A DNA stretch of 64,000 bases from Pseudobutyrivibrio ruminis HUN009 (GCF_000703005.1 NZ_JNLH01000001.1:1977001-2041000); one strand, 5' to 3'; counted from the stretch's first letter, positions 9,001-17,911 are shown. Made by a program: numbers and translations. The notes: generated from the letters alone by a model not told the origin.

Positions 9001-10496
9001 ATATTCCATTCGAAACCTTCCTTGGATTCAAGGGTGATAAGGAGCCTGATATCGATTTGAACTTCTCCAACGAATATCAGTCAAAGGCTCATAAATATAC
9101 AGAAGTTATTTTTGGTGATGGCCAGACCTTCAAGGCCGGTACAGTTTCTACACTTGCGGACAAGAACGCAGTTGGCTATGTTTTAAAATATTTCGAAAAG
9201 CGTGATATAAGAAAGCGTCGCGCTGAAAACGAACGTCTTGCTAAGGGAGTTGAAGGTGTTAAATCTACAACAGGTCAGCATCCTGGTGGTGTAGTAGTTC
9301 TTCCAAACGGTGAGGATATCTATTCCTTTACTCCAGTTCAGCATCCAGCCAATAAGGATACTGATATTGTAACTACCCATTTCGATTACCATAAGATTGA
9401 TGCCAACCTGCTTAAGCTTGATATCTTAGGACACTTGGATCCTACCATGATTAAGCGACTTGAGGATTTGACAGGAATTGATGCTACAAAGATTCCTCTT
9501 GATGACAAGGACGTTATGTCGTTGTTCCAAAGCACAAAAGCTCTTGGTATCACACCAGATGATATTATGGGAACACCACTTGGTACACTTGGTATCCCGG
9601 AGTTTGGTACTGATTTTGCCATGCAGATGCTTGTTGAGGCTAAGCCTCAATATTTCACTGATTTGGTTCGAATTGCAGGACTTGCCCATGGTACTGACGT
9701 ATGGTTAGGTAATGCTCAGGACCTTATTCTTAGTGGAACTGCCACTATCACCGAGGCTATTTGTACCCGTGATGATATCATGGTTTACCTTATTCATAAG
9801 GGGCTTGACCCAGCGGAATCTTTCACTATCATGGAACGAGTTCGTAAGGGTGTTGTTGCTAAAGGAAAATGTGATGAATGGCCAACCTACAAGCAGCACA
9901 TGCAAGAGCACGGCGTGCCAGACTGGTACATCGGCTCCTGCGAAAAGATTAAATACATGTTCCCTAAAGCCCATGCTGCTGCATACGTTATGATGGCTTG
10001 GCGTGTTGCTTATTGTAAAATCAATTATCCATTGGCATACTATGCAGCATTCTTCTCAATCAGAGCTGGTGGCTTTGATTATGAAAAATGTTGTCAGGGA
10101 AAAGCTAGATGCGAGCAGGAGATTAAGTACTACAAATCTCAGCCAGATTTATCTGCTACTGATAAGGATATTTTGATTGCACTTAGATTGTGTCAGGAGA
10201 TGTATGCCCGAGGATTTGAATTTTTACCTATGGACCTATACCAATCTGACTCAAGATACTTTAAAATAGTAGATGGGAAGCTTCTTCCACCATTCAATGT
10301 TATTTCCGGAATGGGTGATAAGGCTGCCGAGCAGCTTCAAATTGCTGCTAGTCAGGGCAGGTTCTTATCACAAGACGAGATTCGCGATAGAGGAAAGGTA
10401 TCACAGACTATTCTTGATAAAATGGTTGAGCTTGGAATCGTAAAAGATCTTCCAAAATCAAATCAGCTTTCACTATCAGACTTTTTTAATATTTAA
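6051..10496 (+). CDS. polC: DNA polymerase III alpha subunit, PolC type
   Basis: PolC is the main replicative polymerase of low-GC Gram-positives, carrying its own proofreading exonuclease. The 1481-residue protein shows an N-terminal domain, an acidic/lysine-rich linker (about 197-232), an OB fold, and a PHP domain starting at HCHTKMSDFDG (about 362). A DEDDh exonuclease is inserted there (FDIETTGFNP at about 449; AHNAGFDTSF; HRAVDDAEAT). A zinc-knuckle segment with two CxxC pairs lies at about 939-985. The palm motif EPDIDLNFSNE is at about 998. It begins four bases after ispG. No frameshift is seen. Confidence 0.98.
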   Translation: MDQMSFYEVFPNMEAGNDLDTALSDATVTKVSTGRSKDDIRIYVTFNTLIPKRRIWHLEKSIKKQFFPNNGVTIRILEDFDLSSQYTPENLLSSYNDSILEELEDRSALLFNIYKKADLDFTEDGHLKVTIEDTIIAREKEHELFDILHSILCRRCHQNIVIDFDYKEPVKSKYLENAILEIENKIAAINAQSVSHESSDGENSGDDNSDKKKDADSKKPQETETKVIKPLTKSDDPDCIYGNEIFDNATPMEDINGELLGPIIIRGQLTALEFRETKKGGYFGTGAMTDFTDSISIKLFFSDADQGRELEKALKVGEFYKIAGKLDEDIYSKELTVGRINSINRIRDFRVTRQDTAVDKRVELHCHTKMSDFDGVSEITTIISRAKEWGHKALAITDHGVVQAFCDADHMKGLGDFKVIYGCEIYLVDDTKLIVTNDKGQTLRDEFVVFDIETTGFNPKTCKIIEIGAVKFVNGEIVDRFSEFVNPQVPIPFNITELTSIKDEMVEDAPTIDVILPMFMEFCKGSVLVAHNAGFDTSFIRYNCKQLGLEYDYTHVDTVEMARYLHPNMARFNLDAVCKAENIVNEHHHRAVDDAEATAKVFEKFITKLENEKIFTLSELNAHSKPGPEQIKKMRANHCIVLAKNDLGRINLYRLVSESHLYYFSRYPRVPKSLLMECREGLIIGSACEAGELYDAIVDGRDESEIMRIANFYDYLEIQPVGNNEFMIRSDKRKYENINSVKDLQEINKQIVALGDELKKPVVATCDVHFLDPEDEVYRRIIMANKGFDDADQQAPLYLHTTDEMLEEFAYLGLAKAHEVVVENTNMIADMVERIHPVRPDKCPPVIEHSEEDLRRICETRAHEVYGPDLPKIVEERLERELNSIIGNGYSVMYIIAQKLVWKSNEDGYLVGSRGSVGSSFAATMAGITEVNPLPPHYRCPNCYYVDFDGPEVQEIVNQGLSGVDMPDKICPKCGKPLAKDGFDIPFETFLGFKGDKEPDIDLNFSNEYQSKAHKYTEVIFGDGQTFKAGTVSTLADKNAVGYVLKYFEKRDIRKRRAENERLAKGVEGVKSTTGQHPGGVVVLPNGEDIYSFTPVQHPANKDTDIVTTHFDYHKIDANLLKLDILGHLDPTMIKRLEDLTGIDATKIPLDDKDVMSLFQSTKALGITPDDIMGTPLGTLGIPEFGTDFAMQMLVEAKPQYFTDLVRIAGLAHGTDVWLGNAQDLILSGTATITEAICTRDDIMVYLIHKGLDPAESFTIMERVRKGVVAKGKCDEWPTYKQHMQEHGVPDWYIGSCEKIKYMFPKAHAAAYVMMAWRVAYCKINYPLAYYAAFFSIRAGGFDYEKCCQGKARCEQEIKYYKSQPDLSATDKDILIALRLCQEMYARGFEFLPMDLYQSDSRYFKIVDGKLLPPFNVISGMGDKAAEQLQIAASQGRFLSQDEIRDRGKVSQTILDKMVELGIVKDLPKSNQLSLSDFFNI

Positions 10497-10515
10497 TTTT
10501 GGGGAGGGCAGTTGA

Positions 10516-11529
10516 ATGAAGGTATTAAAAAGAATCATCATTTTAGTTGTAGTTATTGCCATTGTTGCTGGCCTAGGATTTTACAAGTATATCAATACTG
10601 TAACCTACTATAATGATCCAGGAACAAATGGAAATACCATCGGCAATCTATACGGAAATGGATTGTTCTGCGAAACAGATGGAGTAGTTTATTTTTCTAA
10701 TCCAAATGATAGCGGCAGAATCTACAAAATGAATCCAGACGAATCTGATATAGAAATTGTTGCAAATGATAGCGTTTATTTTATTAACGCCGATTCACAT
10801 TACCTTTATTACAGTCGTAATCACAACGATAATGCAGATTTTGTGCTTGATGTAAACACAGAAAGCTTGTGTAGAATGACAAAGAAAAATAAAAAGGTCA
10901 TTATACTTGATCAAGCTAATTGCAATGCGGCTGCTCTCGCTGGAAATAGAGTTGTTTATTTTCACTATGATTCCGAAGATGCCACATCTCTTTACATGGT
11001 TGGTATCGACGGTGAAGAAAGAGTTCAGCTTTCAAAGGCTGCTATCGACCCACGCTGTATGGTAGGAGAAACATTATACTATTCTGGTGTGGAGCGTGAT
11101 CACAATCTCCATAGCATGAATCTTGATACAAAAGATTCTACTTATGTTTCATCTGAAAACTTGTGGCTTCCAATTATTGATGGAAACACTTTGTACTATA
11201 TGAATTTGGATGAAAATAATCGAGTTTTCAGAAGTACTCTTTCTGGAGACAACAAAATTGGTATCACCACTTATGGTACATCAGGATATAATATTTCTGG
11301 CAATTACCTGTACTATCAGTCCATAAAGGGGAATCCTGATGGATTGTATAGGGTCGATTTGACTACAGGCGCAGAACTTCTTCTTGCTGAAGGTGAATTT
11401 AACAACATCAATGTAACTAGCAAATATGTTTATTTTGCTGATTACTATTCAGGTACAACGTTCCATGTGGCAAATGGTAGCACAGAAGTTGGGCTATTCA
11501 ATCCACCAATTTTAGCATTAGACAAGTAA
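10516..11529 (+). CDS. DUF5050-like membrane-anchored beta-propeller protein
   Basis: The function is unknown. The 337-residue protein has one N-terminal membrane helix (about residues 5-23) and then an extracytoplasmic part built of repeated strands. Recurrent motifs are of the type VVYFSN, HYLYYSRN, RVVYFHYD, TLYYSGV, TLYYMN and YLYYQS, spaced about 40-45 residues apart as in DUF5050 beta-propeller proteins of Clostridia. A strong GGGGAGGG site precedes ATG. It sits between polC and pheA without a terminator, so it is probably co-transcribed, but nothing links it to replication. Confidence 0.75.
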   Translation: MKVLKRIIILVVVIAIVAGLGFYKYINTVTYYNDPGTNGNTIGNLYGNGLFCETDGVVYFSNPNDSGRIYKMNPDESDIEIVANDSVYFINADSHYLYYSRNHNDNADFVLDVNTESLCRMTKKNKKVIILDQANCNAAALAGNRVVYFHYDSEDATSLYMVGIDGEERVQLSKAAIDPRCMVGETLYYSGVERDHNLHSMNLDTKDSTYVSSENLWLPIIDGNTLYYMNLDENNRVFRSTLSGDNKIGITTYGTSGYNISGNYLYYQSIKGNPDGLYRVDLTTGAELLLAEGEFNNINVTSKYVYFADYYSGTTFHVANGSTEVGLFNPPILALDK

Positions 11530-11544
11530 CAGAATAGGAGTAAC

Positions 11545-12681
11545 ATGAGAGACTTAGGAGACATCAGGGTAGAAATCGATCAGGTAGACAAGGAGATTCT
11601 TAATCTTTTCAACAAAAGAATGGAGCTTGCCTGTCAGGTAGCTGAGTACAAAATCGCTACAGGTAAAAAGGTTTATGACAAAGAGCGTGAGGATGCAAAG
11701 CTAGAAAAGCTTTCATCATATGTTGACGATGATTTTAGCGAGCAGGCTGTCAAAGAGCTATACACACAGATAATGTCCATCAGCCGCAAAAAGCAATTTG
11801 CTATTTTGCAAGAGCGAGGAGTTTCTTTTGACACTGGCTTTACGCAGGTAGACAGATTCGATTTTTCAGATGCAGTTGTATGTTTCCAAGGCGTTCAAGG
11901 GGCTTATTCCCAGCTGGCAATGCTGGCGTTTTTTGACGACGAAATGAAAGACAGCTTTCATGTTGATTTATGGCGCGATGCCATGGAGGCAATCAGTACA
12001 GGTAAAGCTGATTATGCAGTTCTTCCAATCGAGAATAGCTTGGCTGGTTCTATTGAGGAGAATTTTGATTTACTTTCTGAATACAATGTTGCCATAATTG
12101 GCGAACAGATTCTTAAGGTTGATCACGCTTTACTTGGTGTTAAAGGTGCCACTATAAATGATATAAAAACAGTATATTCTCATCCTAAGGCAATAGCCCA
12201 GTGTGAAAACTACATTCGTAAGTATCACATTGATTGGGATGTTAAAAACCTACGAAATACAGCTATGAGTGCTCAGAAAATCCAGGATGATGGAGATAAG
12301 ACTCAGGCTGCTATTGGTAGCAAATATAATGCGGTTTTATACAACCTTGATATTCTTGAGGAATCAATTCAGGATGATAAAAATAACGAGACACGTTTTG
12401 TAATTGTTTCTAAGGAAAAGAAATATAAAAAATCTGCAGATAAAATTAGTCTTTGCTTAGAGATTTCTCACGAACCAGGAAGTCTTTACAGGATTCTTTC
12501 AAACCTCATTTTCAATGGTATCAATATGAACCGAATCGAATCTAGACCAATTAAAGGCGTAAATTGGCAGTATAGATTCTTTATAGACATAGATGGCAAT
12601 CTCAACGATGAGGCAGTTAGAAATGCACTTACTGGTCTAAAAGAGGAATGCGTAAGTATTAGAGTTTTAGGAAACTATTAA
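11545..12681 (+). CDS. pheA: Bifunctional chorismate mutase/prephenate dehydratase (P-protein)
   Basis: It converts chorismate to prephenate and then phenylpyruvate, the phenylalanine branch. The order of domains is AroQ chorismate mutase (residues 1-85, IRVEIDQVDKEILNLFNKRM), prephenate dehydratase (about 108-285, with FQGVQGAYSQLA and ENSLAGSIEENFDLL) and a C-terminal ACT domain (about 295-378). ESRPIKG in the ACT domain is the phenylalanine-binding ESRP motif; the usual GALV motif reads GSLY here. Retention of ESRP suggests feedback inhibition by phenylalanine (inference). The AGGAG site is well placed. Confidence 0.94.
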   Translation: MRDLGDIRVEIDQVDKEILNLFNKRMELACQVAEYKIATGKKVYDKEREDAKLEKLSSYVDDDFSEQAVKELYTQIMSISRKKQFAILQERGVSFDTGFTQVDRFDFSDAVVCFQGVQGAYSQLAMLAFFDDEMKDSFHVDLWRDAMEAISTGKADYAVLPIENSLAGSIEENFDLLSEYNVAIIGEQILKVDHALLGVKGATINDIKTVYSHPKAIAQCENYIRKYHIDWDVKNLRNTAMSAQKIQDDGDKTQAAIGSKYNAVLYNLDILEESIQDDKNNETRFVIVSKEKKYKKSADKISLCLEISHEPGSLYRILSNLIFNGINMNRIESRPIKGVNWQYRFFIDIDGNLNDEAVRNALTGLKEECVSIRVLGNY

Positions 12682-12699
12682 TTTCGTAATGGGGGGAAC

Positions 12700-14214
12700 A
12701 TGAAATTATTTGCAAGTATTTACATTGGCTCTTATGAGACTACAATGAAAGTTTTTGAAATCAGTAAACAGAAGGGGATTAAGACTGTGGACACTCTTAA
12801 AATCCCTTCTGATATTATCAGAGATGTGCTTGAGCATGGCCGTATCTTACCTCAGACTACGGACAAGCTTTGTCGCGTTTTAAATGATATGCGTCGCACT
12901 ATGGAAGGCTACAAAGTGGATAGTTATTCTGTAGTAGCAGGTCCTAATATCAGGCAGGCTGAAAACGCTATCATTTTTTTAGAGCAAATAAAAATGCATA
13001 CCGGATTTACGGTAAATGTTCTTTCTAATTCTGAGCAGAGATTCTTAGGCTATGAAGCTGTGGCATCCACAGAAGGCTTCGAGGAGCTTATTAACGAATC
13101 CGCTGTTCTTGTTGATGTGGGCGGTGTCTCACTTCAAATCACACTTTTCTCAAAGGGAAAAATCGTTACAACTCAACATTTATCAATGGGCACAGTTTCT
13201 ATAAGTGAGAACCTTAGAAAGCTGGGAACTATATCAAATAATTCTTTTGAGCAAACCTACGAGATGATGTATAAGGAACTGGAAGTTTTTAAAACCATGT
13301 TTTTGAGAGATATGGTTCCAAAGTACATGATTCTTTTAGGGGTGCAGGTTAGTACCATTGCTGAGAGAATATCCGATTTTTCCTCAAAACAAATTAAAAC
13401 AAAGGACTACCTTGAATTCCTAAACAAGATTAATAAGAACTATATTAAGGCGTTCGAGCTGAAGCATGATGTTTATCTGGACAATGAAAATCTTATCGAA
13501 CCAATGGTAATGCTTTATAAGGTTTTGGCTGAAACATTAGCTCCTGAAATTGTGTATGCTCCGGGAGTATCTGTAAGTGAGGGTGTTGCATATAATCATA
13601 GCTATTCCAAGAAATGGCTTACATCATCTCATGATTTTGATAACGATATTATTTCAGCAGCTTGGGCTATTGCCAAACGATATGATAGCTATCAGCCACA
13701 TTTAAAGGCTTTGTTCAAGCTTTCCAGTGAAATATTTGATGCTATGAAAAAATATCATGGGCTTGGTAAAAGACAAAGAGTTCTTATGCAATGTATAGCT
13801 ATTCTTCATGACTGTGGAAAGTATATTTCTCTATCAGAAGCGTCAAGCTGTTCATATACAATTATTATGTCTTCTGAAATCCTTGGACTTAGTCACAAGG
13901 AAAGGGAGATAATAGCTACAACTGTTGAATTTAACAGAAAGCCTGTTGAACCATATGAGAACCTTTCGGACAAGTTCACCCAGGATGAGTACGTAACTAT
14001 CCTGAAACTACTTGCAATTTTAAAGGTTGCCAATGCTCTTGATAGATCGCATAAGCAGAAGATCAAAAATGTTTCAATGCGAGTAAAGGACAGAGAGCTT
14101 GTGATTTCAATTGAGGCCAATAGTTCACTGGCTCTTGAAAAGGGATTATTCAAAAAGAATGCAGATTATTTCGAAGAAATCTTTTCTATAAAACCGGTTC
14201 TTAGAGAAAACTAG
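12700..14214 (+). CDS. Ppx/GppA-family phosphatase with C-terminal HD domain
   Basis: This is likely an exopolyphosphatase or pppGpp phosphatase. The N-terminal actin-like ATPase fold (about residues 1-300) shows YIGSYETTMKVFEI as the phosphate-1 loop and VDVGGVSLQITLF as the phosphate-2 loop. The loops depart from the usual DLGSNS and DIGGGS, so activity is less certain than the fold. The C-terminal half has an HD-type helical domain with LHDCGKYIS (about 368). The 504-residue length fits two-domain Ppx proteins. The gene lies directly before ppk, so opposing polyphosphate breakdown and synthesis is the natural reading. Confidence 0.8.
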   Translation: MKLFASIYIGSYETTMKVFEISKQKGIKTVDTLKIPSDIIRDVLEHGRILPQTTDKLCRVLNDMRRTMEGYKVDSYSVVAGPNIRQAENAIIFLEQIKMHTGFTVNVLSNSEQRFLGYEAVASTEGFEELINESAVLVDVGGVSLQITLFSKGKIVTTQHLSMGTVSISENLRKLGTISNNSFEQTYEMMYKELEVFKTMFLRDMVPKYMILLGVQVSTIAERISDFSSKQIKTKDYLEFLNKINKNYIKAFELKHDVYLDNENLIEPMVMLYKVLAETLAPEIVYAPGVSVSEGVAYNHSYSKKWLTSSHDFDNDIISAAWAIAKRYDSYQPHLKALFKLSSEIFDAMKKYHGLGKRQRVLMQCIAILHDCGKYISLSEASSCSYTIIMSSEILGLSHKEREIIATTVEFNRKPVEPYENLSDKFTQDEYVTILKLLAILKVANALDRSHKQKIKNVSMRVKDRELVISIEANSSLALEKGLFKKNADYFEEIFSIKPVLREN

Positions 14215-14230
14215 ATTTTTAGGAGGCGTT

Positions 14231-16387
14231 ATGGGAAGCAAAATCAATATTTCAGATGCAAAATACTATGATAATAGAGAACTTAGCTGGTTAAAGTTCG
14301 AGCTAAGAGTATTGAATGAAGCTATGGTTAAAGAGCTTCCTATTTTGGAGCGCATTAAATTCGTAAGTATAACTTCGTCCAATTTGGATGAGTTCTTCAT
14401 GGTTCGTGTAGCTTCTCTTAAAGATATGGAGCATGCAGGCTACACAAAGCCTGACATTGCAGGAATGACACCTACAGAGCAGCTCATTGCAATCAACGAA
14501 AAGACAAGAGAGCTAGTAGAGCTTCAGTACAACATATGGGGCAAACATCTCAACCCGGCATTAAAAGAAAACGGAATCATCCTATACGATAAATACGAGG
14601 ATTTAAATGAAGAACAGTTGAAATTCGTGGATTCATTTTTTATGAGCCAGGTTTATCCCGTTCTTACTCCAATGGCCTTTGATGCATCTAGACCATTTCC
14701 ACTAATAAGAAACAAATCTCTAAATATTGCGGCGCTGATTGAAAAGAAAAAGGGTTCAACAGTAGCTGGCAATGAAAGCGATGATGTTGAGTTTGCCACT
14801 GTTCAGGTTCCATCAGTTTTACCTCGATTTGTTTCACTTCCAGCCGATGAAAAGCATCATGATTGCTTCATCCTTTTAGAGCAGATTATCGAGCGCAACA
14901 TGGACAAGCTTTTCTTAAATTACAATGTGGTTGCAGCTTCTCCATATCGAATCATGAGAAATGCCGATTTTTCAATCGATGAAGAGGGCGCAGAAGATTT
15001 GCTTTTAGAAATCGAAAAACAGATTAAATCACGGCAGTGGGGCGAAGTAATTCGTCTCGAGGTGGAATCTACAATTAACAAAAAGCTTCTTTCCATACTA
15101 AAGAAAAACCTTGGAGTTAATGAAATAGATATTTATAAAATCAAAGGACCTATTGATTTAACCTATCTTATGAAGCTTTATGGAATCGATGGTCATAGTG
15201 ACCTTAGAGCTCCAAGCTTTAAGCCTCAGAACAACCCACGCCTTAAGCCAGGTGAAAAGCTTTTTGATGAGATTAAAAAGGGAGATATTTTCCTTCATCA
15301 TCCATATGAAAGCTTTGACCCTGTTGTTGATTTTATTGCACAGGCCGCCTTTGATCCACAGGTGCTTGCCATCAAGCAGACTTTATACAGAGTTAGCGGT
15401 AATTCGCCTATCATAGCAAGCCTTGCCCATGCTGCTGAAAATGGAAAGCAGGTTACAGTACTTGTTGAGCTGAAGGCTCGTTTTGACGAGGAGAATAATA
15501 TCATCTGGGCAAAGAAGCTTGAGAAAGCTGGATGTCATGTAATTTATGGATTAGTAGGATTAAAGACTCACTGCAAGATTGCTCTTGTCGTTAGAAGAGA
15601 AGATGATGGTATTCGCCGCTATGTTCATCTTGGTACCGGAAATTACAACGACTCTACAGCTAAGCTATACACCGATTGCGGTATGTTTACCTGCAATGAA
15701 AAATATGGCGAAGATGCTACCGCTGTATTTAACATGCTTTCCGGATACTCAGAGCCAGCAAGCTGGAATAAGCTTGTTGTAGCCCCACTTTGGCTAAGGG
15801 ACACCTTCGTTACTTTGATTAATAGAGAGATTCGTCATGCCAAAGAGGGAAAGGAAGCACGAATTATTGCAAAGATGAATTCCCTTTGCGACAAAGAGAT
15901 TATCGAAAAGCTTTATGAGGCAAGCAATGCCGGAGTAAAGATAAATCTTATTGTTCGAGGCATATGTTGTCTTAGAACAGGCATTCCAGGAGTTAGCGAG
16001 AATATTCATGTGTCATCCATTGTTGGCACATATCTTGAGCATGCTAGAATTTTCTATTTCTATAACAACGGATTAGAAGATATTTACATGGGCTCAGCGG
16101 ACTGGATGCCACGTAATTTAGATAGACGTGTTGAAATAATTTTTCCAGTTGAGGATGTTATTTTAAAGAATAAAGTTAAGCATATTCTTGATGTTCAGCT
16201 GGGAGATACCCTAAAGGCTTACGAGATGACAGCGGATGGAAACTATGTTAGAATAAAGCCTGTTCGCGGCAAGAAGCCTGTGGGAGCACAGGAAACCTTC
16301 TGTCGAGAGGCAAAGAAAAATAACGAGCCAGAGATTGATTATTTCAAAAAGCGTACCTTTACGCCTATCTTTGGCAATGAGGTTTAA
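14231..16387 (+). CDS. ppk: Polyphosphate kinase 1
   Basis: PPK1 polymerises the gamma phosphate of ATP into inorganic polyphosphate at the membrane. The 718-residue protein shows the N domain (NRELSWLKFELRVLNEA), the head domain and two phospholipase D-like C domains. The autophosphorylated His is in LKTHCKIALVVRR, and the second essential His is in YLEHARIFYFYN. HLGTGNYN and YTDCGMFT are further signature motifs. An AGGAGG site precedes ATG 17 bases after the Ppx-like gene, so the two are co-translated and probably coordinate polyphosphate turnover. Confidence 0.97.
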   Translation: MGSKINISDAKYYDNRELSWLKFELRVLNEAMVKELPILERIKFVSITSSNLDEFFMVRVASLKDMEHAGYTKPDIAGMTPTEQLIAINEKTRELVELQYNIWGKHLNPALKENGIILYDKYEDLNEEQLKFVDSFFMSQVYPVLTPMAFDASRPFPLIRNKSLNIAALIEKKKGSTVAGNESDDVEFATVQVPSVLPRFVSLPADEKHHDCFILLEQIIERNMDKLFLNYNVVAASPYRIMRNADFSIDEEGAEDLLLEIEKQIKSRQWGEVIRLEVESTINKKLLSILKKNLGVNEIDIYKIKGPIDLTYLMKLYGIDGHSDLRAPSFKPQNNPRLKPGEKLFDEIKKGDIFLHHPYESFDPVVDFIAQAAFDPQVLAIKQTLYRVSGNSPIIASLAHAAENGKQVTVLVELKARFDEENNIIWAKKLEKAGCHVIYGLVGLKTHCKIALVVRREDDGIRRYVHLGTGNYNDSTAKLYTDCGMFTCNEKYGEDATAVFNMLSGYSEPASWNKLVVAPLWLRDTFVTLINREIRHAKEGKEARIIAKMNSLCDKEIIEKLYEASNAGVKINLIVRGICCLRTGIPGVSENIHVSSIVGTYLEHARIFYFYNNGLEDIYMGSADWMPRNLDRRVEIIFPVEDVILKNKVKHILDVQLGDTLKAYEMTADGNYVRIKPVRGKKPVGAQETFCREAKKNNEPEIDYFKKRTFTPIFGNEV

Positions 16388-16388
16388 A

Positions 16389-17210
16389 ATGAACAGAAAA
16401 ATACTTGCAGTTGATTTGGACGACACAACTTTCGATGACAATAAGGACATCTGTAAGGCCAATCTTGATGCTTTAAATGCAATGCTTGATGCGGGGCATG
16501 TGCTTGCTGTGGATACAGGCCGTCCCACACATGTTATGAAAAAGCTTTTAAAGCGATTTGAAGTTTTTGATAGAGAAAATGTTTATCTTTTAGGTTACCA
16601 GGGAACCGTTGGCACTAGAGCCACCGATGATGAAGTATTATTTGGACATTTCCTTGATAATGAAGCTGCAATAAAGCTTATGACTTATTCAAAAAACGCT
16701 GGCTTAACCACCATTATTTTTGAATTTGGTCAGATTTATTCGTTTTCACTAAATGCTGATACAGACAGATATTCAGAGATTTCAAAGGAGCCAATTACTG
16801 TAATTGAATCTCCTGAGGATCTTAGAGGTCACAAGCTTACTAAGATGATGGTAGTAAATTTCGAAGACCATGAGAAGCTATTCCAGTTTGAGGAAGCTCA
16901 TAAGGCCGAAATGGAAGATTCATTTGTCAGCATGTTTTCAAATGTTGCTTTCCTTGAGTATGTTGGAAAGGATTCTAGCAAAGGCGCCGGGCTTACAGAG
17001 CTTGCATCTATCCTTGATATAGATATGCAAGATACAGTAGCATGTGGCGATGAGAGAAACGATATCAGCATGGTTCAGGCGGCCGGTGTAGGAGTTGCTG
17101 TGGCAAATGCCAGAGATGAGCTTAAGGCAGTTGCAGACTATATTACAGTTTTAGATAATAATAATGGAGCAGTAGCAGAGGCAATCAACAAATTTATTCT
17201 TAATTCGTAG
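16389..17210 (+). CDS. Cof-type HAD-superfamily hydrolase
   Basis: This is a cytoplasmic phosphatase of the Cof/YbiV subfamily (HAD IIB cap), usually acting on sugar phosphates or small phosphorylated cofactors. Motif I is VDLDDTTF near residue 10, with the nucleophile and acid Asp pair. The motif III/IV region is VACGDERNDISMVQAAG, typical of Cof proteins. ATG at 16389 follows GAGG at the very end of ppk, one base after the ppk stop; in-frame codons further upstream lie inside ppk. The natural substrate cannot be told from sequence. Confidence 0.88.
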   Translation: MNRKILAVDLDDTTFDDNKDICKANLDALNAMLDAGHVLAVDTGRPTHVMKKLLKRFEVFDRENVYLLGYQGTVGTRATDDEVLFGHFLDNEAAIKLMTYSKNAGLTTIIFEFGQIYSFSLNADTDRYSEISKEPITVIESPEDLRGHKLTKMMVVNFEDHEKLFQFEEAHKAEMEDSFVSMFSNVAFLEYVGKDSSKGAGLTELASILDIDMQDTVACGDERNDISMVQAAGVGVAVANARDELKAVADYITVLDNNNGAVAEAINKFILNS

Positions 17211-17217
17211 AAAATTG

Positions 17218-17246
17218 TTGACTCTGCGGGGTTTACGTGATATATT
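17218..17246 (+). promoter_or_regulatory. Sigma-A-type promoter of infC-rpmI-rplT
   Basis: TTGACT at 17218-17223 and TATATT at 17241-17246 are separated by exactly 17 bases. Transcription would start near 17253 and give a leader of about 150 bases before infC. Placement immediately after the HAD gene marks a new transcription unit. Confidence 0.8.
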
Positions 17247-17252
17247 ATTCGT

Positions 17253-17401
17253 GTTGTGAAAACAAAGTAGAGTATCCACTCTCACCTTAGCACGTATATT
17301 TACAGTGACTTGGGTCTTATATTTCACACAAACCTTGTTTGTGATGATTTATGGTGGATATTCTGTATCCACTATTTTTTTTATTATTTGGAGGTAGTAC
17401 C
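17253..17401 (+). promoter_or_regulatory. L20-type ribosomal protein leader with attenuator
   Basis: This is the untranslated leader of the infC operon. It ends in an intrinsic terminator (17352-17382: GTGGATA/TATCCAC stem extended by G.T and T-A, then eight T) only eight bases before the infC ribosome binding site. An upstream segment, GAGTATCCAC at 17270-17279, can pair over ten positions (one G.U) with the 5' arm of that terminator, giving an antiterminator. The upstream segment can also fold locally (GAGT/ACTC). Another hairpin, CACAAAC/GTTTGTG, lies at 17327-17343. In Bacillus this position holds the L20-responsive leader; ligand control here is inference. Confidence 0.75.
17352..17382 (+). 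terminator. Attenuator terminator in the infC leader
   Basis: The stem GTGGATA...TATCCAC, extended outward by two further pairs, has a five-base loop and is followed by eight T. It sits immediately before the infC Shine-Dalgarno sequence, so it can only serve as a regulated stop within the leader, not as an end to the preceding gene. Confidence 0.85.
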
Positions 17402-17911
17402 ATTAGCGAATTAATGATTAATGAGCAGATTCGCGACAAAGAAGTTCGTGTAATTGGCTCTGATGGGGAACAGCTTGGCATTATGTCAGCACGAGAGGCA
17501 CAGAAGCTTGCCGATGATGAAGGATTAGATCTTGTAAAGATTTCACCAAAGGCTAATCCACCAGTGTGCAAGATTGTTGATTACGGTAAATACCGTTATG
17601 AGCAGGCACGCCGTGAAAAGGAAGCTAAGAAAAAGCAGCATGTTGTTGAGGTAAAAGAGATTCGTATGTCTCCAAACATTGATGCTAATGATATGAACAC
17701 AAAGGTAAATGCAGCTAAGAAGTTCATTTCAAAGGGCGATAAGGTTAAGGTAACACTTCGTTTCCGTGGCCGTGAAATGGCTCATATGCAGTCATCAAAG
17801 CATATTCTTGATGATTTTGCTGAGGCACTTGCTGATGTTGCAGTAGTGGAAAAGGCACCAAAGATTGAGGGTCGTAGTATGAGCCTGGTGCTTACAGAAA
17901 AGAAATCGTAA
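17402..17911 (+). CDS. infC: Translation initiation factor IF-3, AUU start
   Basis: IF-3 binds the 30S subunit, keeps subunits apart and checks start-codon pairing. ATT at 17402 is chosen as start because GGAGG at 17390-17394 lies seven bases before it, while the first ATG (17414) is 19 bases from that site. An in-frame ATG at 17351 lies inside the attenuator hairpin and would add residues foreign to the family. The protein is about 169 residues, with INEQIRDKEVRVIG, the KISPKANPPVCKI(V)DYGKYRYE region and a C-terminal RFRGREMAH core. AUU starts allow IF-3 to repress its own mRNA in other bacteria. Confidence 0.92.
   Translation: MSELMINEQIRDKEVRVIGSDGEQLGIMSAREAQKLADDEGLDLVKISPKANPPVCKIVDYGKYRYEQARREKEAKKKQHVVEVKEIRMSPNIDANDMNTKVNAAKKFISKGDKVKVTLRFRGREMAHMQSSKHILDDFAEALADVAVVEKAPKIEGRSMSLVLTEKKS

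Noticed and set aside
17351..17401. In-frame ATG upstream giving a longer IF-3
   Set aside because: The extra residues fall inside the attenuator hairpin and T run, and the true ribosome binding site lies downstream of this ATG.
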